DNA of 10,725 bases. Origin: CBFDBT01 sp965603115. GTDB taxonomy: Bacteria; Pseudomonadota; Alphaproteobacteria; Sphingomonadales; Kordiimonadaceae. The stretch covers positions 1 to 10,725 of the forward strand of contig CBFDBT010000086.1 of NCBI GenBank assembly GCA_965603115.1. The letters are read 5' to 3'. The notes beneath the pieces are model-generated. The model was given only the letters and a program-made list of their open reading frames with translations. It was not told the origin of the DNA and did no database searches. Made by a program: the position numbers and the translations under genes. Positions within the stretch are counted from its first letter, which is position 1; each line of letters begins with the position of its first letter. Shown piece after piece: positions 6,219-10,725 of the stretch.

Positions 6219-9041
6219 TTATTCAGCCACATGACGCGTCGCAACGGCCACATCCTCAAACTCTTTTTGCCAATCGGATTTACTGTTTGTCAAGCTTACT
6301 TGCACCGCGGTGACTTTATATTCAGGACATTCTGTGGCCCAGTCCGACAGCTCTGTGGTGACAATATTGGCGCCAGATTCTGGCATATGGAAGGTGGTAT
6401 AAACCACACCCGGCTGCATGCGCTCGCTTATCATGGCGTGCAGGGAAGTTTCTCCCATTCGGCTGGCGATAGATACCAAATCCCCATCTCTAATGCCGCG
6501 ATTTTCAGCGTCATGGGGATGGATTTCTAGCAGATCCTGCTCATGCCATACATTGTTTTTAGTACGTCTGGTTTGCGCACCCACATTATACTGGCTCAAA
6601 ATGCGACCCGTGGTCAAAATCAGCGGAAACTTGCGACTGGTGCGTTCTTCGGTGGGCACATATTGCGTGACCACAAAACCGCCCTTGCCGCGAACAAATC
6701 CGTCAACATGCATAATGGGTGTGCCATCGGGTGCAGCGTCATTGCACGGCCATTGCAGGCTGCCAGATGCATCAAGGCGCTCAAAGCTCACGCGCTGGAA
6801 GGCTGGTGTCAGGCGGGCGATTTCATCCATAATTTCGCTAGCATCATTATAGTGCATATCATAGCCCATAGCGCGGGCAAGACGAGAGGTGATCTCCCAT
6901 TCATCCATGCCCGTTTTGGGCTGCATAACGGGACGCACACGATTAATGCGGCGCTCAGCATTGGTGAAGGTTCCGTCTTTTTCCAAAAAGGATGTGCCTG
7001 GCAAAAAGACATGGGCAAAGCGCGCTGTTTCATTAAGGAAAAGGTCTTGCACCACCAAACAATCAAGGGCTTTGAGCGCTGCTTCCACATGGTGGGTATT
7101 AGGGTCACTTTGGGCGACATCTTCGCCTTGAATATACATGCCGCGATAATTACCATCAACGGCCTGATCGAACATATTAGGAATGCGCAAGCCGGGCTCA
7201 GGGTCTAAGGTTATATTCCAGTCTTGCTCGAAACTTGACCGAACAGTCTCATCACCCACAGAGCGATAGCCCGGAAGTTCATGGGGGAAAGAGCCCATAT
7301 CACACGAGCCTTGCACATTATTTTGACCTCTTAGCGGATTAACGCCGACGCCTTCAAAGCCAATGTTGCCTGTTGCCATAGCAAGGTTTGCCATGCCCAT
7401 CACCATGGTTGAGCCTTGGGAATGTTCTGTAACACCGAGTCCATAAAATATGGCCGCTTTGCCTCCCGATGCGTATAGACGGGCCGCCGCTTCAATTTGC
7501 TCTGCTGGCACGCCTGTATGTTTGGCAACTTCTTTGGGTGAGTTTTCTTCTTGCAGAATGAATTTTTTCCACGCCTTGAAATCAGCAGTGTCACAGCGTT
7601 CTGCTATATAACCTTCGTCGAGCAAGCCTTCACTGGCGGCAACATGGGCTAAAGCATTGACCATAGCCACATTGGTGCCGGGTTTAAGCGGCAGATGATA
7701 ATCGGCTTGGACATGCGGTGATTTAACAAGACCGGTCGCACGCGGATCAATCACGATAAGCTTGGCCCCTTGCCTGATACGCTTTTTCATCAGACTGGCA
7801 AAAACAGGATGGGCATCGGTTGGATTTGCACCGATAACCAAAATGACATCGGCCTCTAGCACACTATCAAAAGTTTGCGTGCCCGCTGATGTGCCAAGGG
7901 TTTCTTTTAACCCGTAGCCTGTTGGAGAATGACAAACCCGCGCGCAGGTATCGACATTATTATTGCCAAAGGCCGCGCGGATCATCTTTTGTACAACATA
8001 GACTTCTTCATTGGTGCAGCGCGATGATGTTATGCCGCCAATAGATTTTTGTCCGTGTTTTTTCTGAATGGATTTAAATTTCTCTGCAGCAAAATCGATG
8101 GCTTCATCCCAGCTTACCGGTTGCCAATCATCGGTGATATTATCACGGATCATTGGTGTGGTAATGCGGTCTTTATGAGTTGTATAGCCCCAAGCAAAGC
8201 GGCCTTTAACACAGCTATGACCGTGATTGGCCCCACCGTCTTTCCAAGGCGTCATGCGGACCAGTTCGTCGCCTTTCATCTCGGCTTTAAAGCCACAGCC
8301 AACACCGCAATATGCACAAGTGGTAACAACGCTATGTTCCGGCTGTCCGGCCTCGATGATGCTATTATCCATTAAGGTTGCGGTTGGGCAAGCTTGTACG
8401 CAGGCCCCGCAAGAAACACAGTCACTGTCGAGAAATGATTGCTCAGCACCTGCTGAGACATGGCTGTCAAAACCACGTCCACCAATAGTGAGGGCGAAGG
8501 TGCCTTGGATGTCTTCGCATGCCCGCACACAGCGCGAACAGACAATGCATTTGGACGGGTCGAAAGTGAAATAGGGATTGCTCTCGTCTTTTTTAACCTC
8601 GAGGTGATTAGCACCGTCTGAGCCGTAGCGCACATGGCGCAGACCCACGTCACCCGCCATATCCTGAAGCTCGCAGTCACCGTTGGCAGCGCAGGTCAGG
8701 CAATCGAGGGGATGGTCAGATATGTAAAGCTCCATCACACCGCGGCGAATGCGAGCGAGACGATCAGTTTGTGTGCTGATTTTCATACCCTCAGTAGCGG
8801 GTGTGGTGCAAGAAGCGGGCGTACCTTTTTGGCCTTTTATTTCCACAAGACACATGCGGCAAGACCCAAAGGACTCTAGACTATCGGTAGCGCAAAGCTT
8901 GGGGATGGTAATGCCAGCTTCGGCCGCAGCCCTTATAACAGAGGTGCCTTCAGGAACGCTTACAGAACGACCATCGATTTCAAGCGTTACATTTTGCTCG
9001 GAATCTTTTTTAGGTGTCCCAAAATCTTTTTCCCTAATCAT
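6219..9041 (-). CDS. fdsA: NAD-dependent formate dehydrogenase, catalytic alpha subunit (FdsA)
   Basis: A 940-residue molybdenum subunit that oxidises formate to CO2 and passes electrons to the FdsBG diaphorase. Domains in order: [2Fe-2S] ferredoxin (Cys50, 61, 64, 78); NuoG-like His110-Cys114-Cys117-Cys123 [4Fe-4S]; two ferredoxin-type [4Fe-4S] sites (Cys165/168/171/175 and 208/211/214/218); the proximal cluster of the Mo domain (Cys242, 245, 249, 277); and the bis-MGD domain to the C-terminus. Active-site Cys370-His371 (RVCHSP) replaces selenocysteine, and a NPLRGQNNVQG motif supplies the expected Arg. There is no Tat signal, which fits the cytoplasmic soluble class. The ATG at 9041 has AAAGGGG (9049-9055) seven bases upstream and lies 1 base after fdsB. 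The gene is followed at once by the AraC-type regulator, not by fdsC or fdsD, which often follow fdsA. Confidence 0.95.
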   Translation of the reverse strand: MIREKDFGTPKKDSEQNVTLEIDGRSVSVPEGTSVIRAAAEAGITIPKLCATDSLESFGSCRMCLVEIKGQKGTPASCTTPATEGMKISTQTDRLARIRRGVMELYISDHPLDCLTCAANGDCELQDMAGDVGLRHVRYGSDGANHLEVKKDESNPYFTFDPSKCIVCSRCVRACEDIQGTFALTIGGRGFDSHVSAGAEQSFLDSDCVSCGACVQACPTATLMDNSIIEAGQPEHSVVTTCAYCGVGCGFKAEMKGDELVRMTPWKDGGANHGHSCVKGRFAWGYTTHKDRITTPMIRDNITDDWQPVSWDEAIDFAAEKFKSIQKKHGQKSIGGITSSRCTNEEVYVVQKMIRAAFGNNNVDTCARVCHSPTGYGLKETLGTSAGTQTFDSVLEADVILVIGANPTDAHPVFASLMKKRIRQGAKLIVIDPRATGLVKSPHVQADYHLPLKPGTNVAMVNALAHVAASEGLLDEGYIAERCDTADFKAWKKFILQEENSPKEVAKHTGVPAEQIEAAARLYASGGKAAIFYGLGVTEHSQGSTMVMGMANLAMATGNIGFEGVGVNPLRGQNNVQGSCDMGSFPHELPGYRSVGDETVRSSFEQDWNITLDPEPGLRIPNMFDQAVDGNYRGMYIQGEDVAQSDPNTHHVEAALKALDCLVVQDLFLNETARFAHVFLPGTSFLEKDGTFTNAERRINRVRPVMQPKTGMDEWEITSRLARAMGYDMHYNDASEIMDEIARLTPAFQRVSFERLDASGSLQWPCNDAAPDGTPIMHVDGFVRGKGGFVVTQYVPTEERTSRKFPLILTTGRILSQYNVGAQTRRTKNNVWHEQDLLEIHPHDAENRGIRDGDLVSIASRMGETSLHAMISERMQPGVVYTTFHMPESGANIVTTELSDWATECPEYKVTAVQVSLTNSKSDWQKEFEDVAVATRHVAE

Positions 9042-9042
9042 A

Positions 9043-10560
9043 TTATGACCCCTTTAAAGGCTGAGATTTAAAATCTTCAGGAAAATGTTTAAAAGCGCTA
9101 CGCACTGGATAGGGTGTCATGCCGCCCATGGCGCAAAGTGACCCATCTTCCATAGTATCGCATAAATCGGCGACCAATTCACTGTTTTCGACTGTATTCT
9201 CGCCTTTGCGGATTTTTGCCATCACTTCCGCACCGCGAACAGCACCAATGCGGCAGGGTGTGCATTTGCCACACGATTCAATCGCGCAAAATTCAAAGGC
9301 AAATTCTGCTTGCTCTGCCATATCCACACTGTCGTCAAAAACAACAATGCCGCCGTGACCGACCATGGCGCCCACCTCGATAAAGCTTTCGTAGTCCATG
9401 GCAATATCTAGCATGCTGCTTGGTATATAAGCCCCTAGCGGACCACCGGTTTGCACAGCACGAACAGGGCGCTCTGAATATGTTCCGTACCCGAAACCAT
9501 CTATAAGCTCTCTTAGTGTCACACCAAATGCTTTTTCAACGAGACCGCCGCGCTTGATGTTTCCAGCGAGCTGAAAGGCAAGGGTTCCACGAGAGCGACC
9601 CATGCCAAAGTTTTTATAATGTTCGCCACCTTCACTTAAAATCACTGGGATTGAAGCAAGGGAAATAACATTGTTAACAACGGTGGGTTTGCCGAAGAGA
9701 CCTTCAAGGGCAGGTAGCGGCGGTTTAGCGCGCACCATGCCGCGACGACCTTCCAGACTTTCCAGCATGGAAGTTTCTTCACCGCAAATATAAGCGCCGG
9801 CACCGAGGCGCAGTTCTATATCAAAAATTTCACCTAGATAGCCCGCACTGCGCGCACTGGCTATGGCTTTGTCTAATATTTCATGAACGAGCGGATATTC
9901 CGATCGTAAATAGATATAGCCTTTTGTCGCGCCCACAGCCAGTCCGGCTATAGTCATGCCCTCTATGAGCGTGAAGGGGTCGCTTTCCATTAAAATGCGG
10001 TCAGCAAAGGTGCCGCTATCGCCTTCGTCGGCGTTACAGGCAATATATTTTTGCTCAGCTTTGGCTTTAAGGACCGTATTCCATTTGATGCCAGCAGGAA
10101 AAGCTGCCCCGCCGCGCCCGCGAAGTCCTGAGGTGGTTACTTCTTCGACAATTTGCTCCGGCGATAATTTTTTAGCAGCTTTTAGACCGGCATAACCGCC
10201 TTGTGCGATATAATCGTCGAGGGAAAGAGGGTCTATTAGGCCGCAGCGTTTGAAGGTGAGCCGCTCTTGATTTTTCAGATAATCAATTTCCTGCGTGATG
10301 CCGTGACAAAGTTTGTGGGCGCCACCATTTAAAACATCGGCTTTGATGAGCCCTTGTACATCGCTGACATCAACAGGACCATAAGCTATGCGCCCCTTGT
10401 CGGTTTCTACTTCGATGAGAGGTTCAAGCCAACTCATGCCCCAACTGCCGTTGCGGATAATTTTTATATCAAGACCTTCGGCCTCAAAAGCTTTTACCAC
10501 ATCGTCAGCCCCCATAGACAGGGCCGTGGTTTCGCGCGGTATATAAATCTTTACAGTCAT
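9043..10560 (-). CDS. fdsB: NAD-dependent formate dehydrogenase, beta subunit (FdsB)
   Basis: A 505-residue NuoF-like diaphorase subunit that takes electrons from FdsA clusters and reduces NAD+. An N-terminal thioredoxin-like domain (1 to about 95) holds only one or two cysteines and so probably no cluster there. The FMN/NADH region follows, with GLRGRGGAAFPAGIKW (145-160) and NADEGDSGTFADR (176-188). AYICGEETSM (256-265) is the next conserved block. The C-terminal [4Fe-4S] site is Cys430, Cys433 and Cys436 (ESCGKCTPCRIG) plus Cys476. The ATG overlaps the fdsG stop codon (ATGA), showing translational coupling. Fusion of the thioredoxin-like domain to NuoF distinguishes this from the respiratory complex I subunit. 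Confidence 0.95.
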   Translation of the reverse strand: MTVKIYIPRETTALSMGADDVVKAFEAEGLDIKIIRNGSWGMSWLEPLIEVETDKGRIAYGPVDVSDVQGLIKADVLNGGAHKLCHGITQEIDYLKNQERLTFKRCGLIDPLSLDDYIAQGGYAGLKAAKKLSPEQIVEEVTTSGLRGRGGAAFPAGIKWNTVLKAKAEQKYIACNADEGDSGTFADRILMESDPFTLIEGMTIAGLAVGATKGYIYLRSEYPLVHEILDKAIASARSAGYLGEIFDIELRLGAGAYICGEETSMLESLEGRRGMVRAKPPLPALEGLFGKPTVVNNVISLASIPVILSEGGEHYKNFGMGRSRGTLAFQLAGNIKRGGLVEKAFGVTLRELIDGFGYGTYSERPVRAVQTGGPLGAYIPSSMLDIAMDYESFIEVGAMVGHGGIVVFDDSVDMAEQAEFAFEFCAIESCGKCTPCRIGAVRGAEVMAKIRKGENTVENSELVADLCDTMEDGSLCAMGGMTPYPVRSAFKHFPEDFKSQPLKGS

Positions 10561-10725
10561 GATTTCACCGCCAGTACATCTTTAATCTTGGTTTCATTTG
10601 CACGGCCATAAAGGCGACCATCAATTTCAACATTAGGGGAGGTGGCGCAGTTGCCGAAGCAATACACAGGGTCTAGGCTATAGGCTTGGTTGTCCGAGGT
10701 TTCACCCATTTCTAGACCTAAGAGC
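10557..10725 (-). CDS. fdsG: Formate dehydrogenase gamma subunit, C-terminal part (FdsG), cut by the window edge
   Basis: The last 55 residues of a NuoE-like [2Fe-2S] subunit; the 5' part lies beyond the right edge. The frame ends with TGA at 10557-10559, overlapping the fdsB start. The visible protein has the sequence VYCFGNCATSPNVEIDGRLY, matching the NuoE/FdsG C-terminal motif with two of the four cluster cysteines (C-x-x-x-C). The order fdsG-fdsB-fdsA is the usual one for soluble NAD-dependent formate dehydrogenases. Too short to appear as a whole gene, but the match and spacing are convincing. Confidence 0.92.
   Translation of the reverse strand, partial: LLGLEMGETSDNQAYSLDPVYCFGNCATSPNVEIDGRLYGRANETKIKDVLAVKS

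Noticed and set aside
6543..7208. Long plus-strand open frame (221 codons) opposite fdsA
   Set aside because: It is antisense to strongly conserved fdsA sequence, shows no domain-like content, and looks like a shadow of fdsA codon bias.
6219..9041. Selenocysteine formate dehydrogenase
   Set aside because: The reading frame has no in-frame TGA at the active site; a cysteine (Cys370) precedes the catalytic histidine.
9051..9060. Perfect palindrome CCTTTAAAGG near the fdsB/fdsA junction
   Set aside because: It lies in the fdsB C-terminal codons and partly forms the fdsA ribosome binding site; a 10-bp palindrome is likely by chance.

Overview
The window looks like chromosome from a Gram-negative alphaproteobacterium of moderate GC content, probably marine or otherwise aquatic. 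That placement is an inference from gene content and protein style (an Fds-type NAD-linked formate dehydrogenase, PurU, a GcvT-like protein and CrtI/PYROXD2-like oxidoreductases). There is no rRNA gene or other taxonomic marker to confirm it. Coding density is very high. I see no tRNA, rRNA, CRISPR array, insertion sequence or phage gene.

Layout from left to right. A formyltetrahydrofolate deformylase (purU, 39-923) is the only plus-strand gene. Its last codons form an 11-bp hairpin that it shares with the convergent block to its right. Everything from 941 to the right edge is on the minus strand. Read in the direction of transcription (right to left), the order is: the C-terminal end of fdsG, then fdsB, fdsA, an AraC-type regulator with an N-terminal SnoaL/NTF2-like domain, a 133-bp gap with a candidate promoter and inverted repeat, two paralogous FAD-dependent oxidoreductases of the CrtI/PYROXD2 type, and a GcvT-like aminomethyltransferase. 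Apart from the 133-bp gap, the genes touch, overlap or sit within a few bases of each other.

How the genes may work together (inference). FAD oxidoreductases beside a folate-dependent aminomethyltransferase suggest oxidative demethylation of a methylated, probably N-methylated, substrate, with the C1 unit captured on tetrahydrofolate. After conversion to 10-formyl-THF by FolD or an equivalent (not in this window), PurU would release formate. The Mo/Fe-S formate dehydrogenase FdsGBA would oxidise it to CO2 and make NADH. The AraC-type regulator sits between the two halves and could link substrate sensing to both. The substrate cannot be read from the sequence. The use of two CrtI/PYROXD2-like flavoproteins, rather than the sarcosine or dimethylglycine dehydrogenase type, is the most unusual part of the locus.
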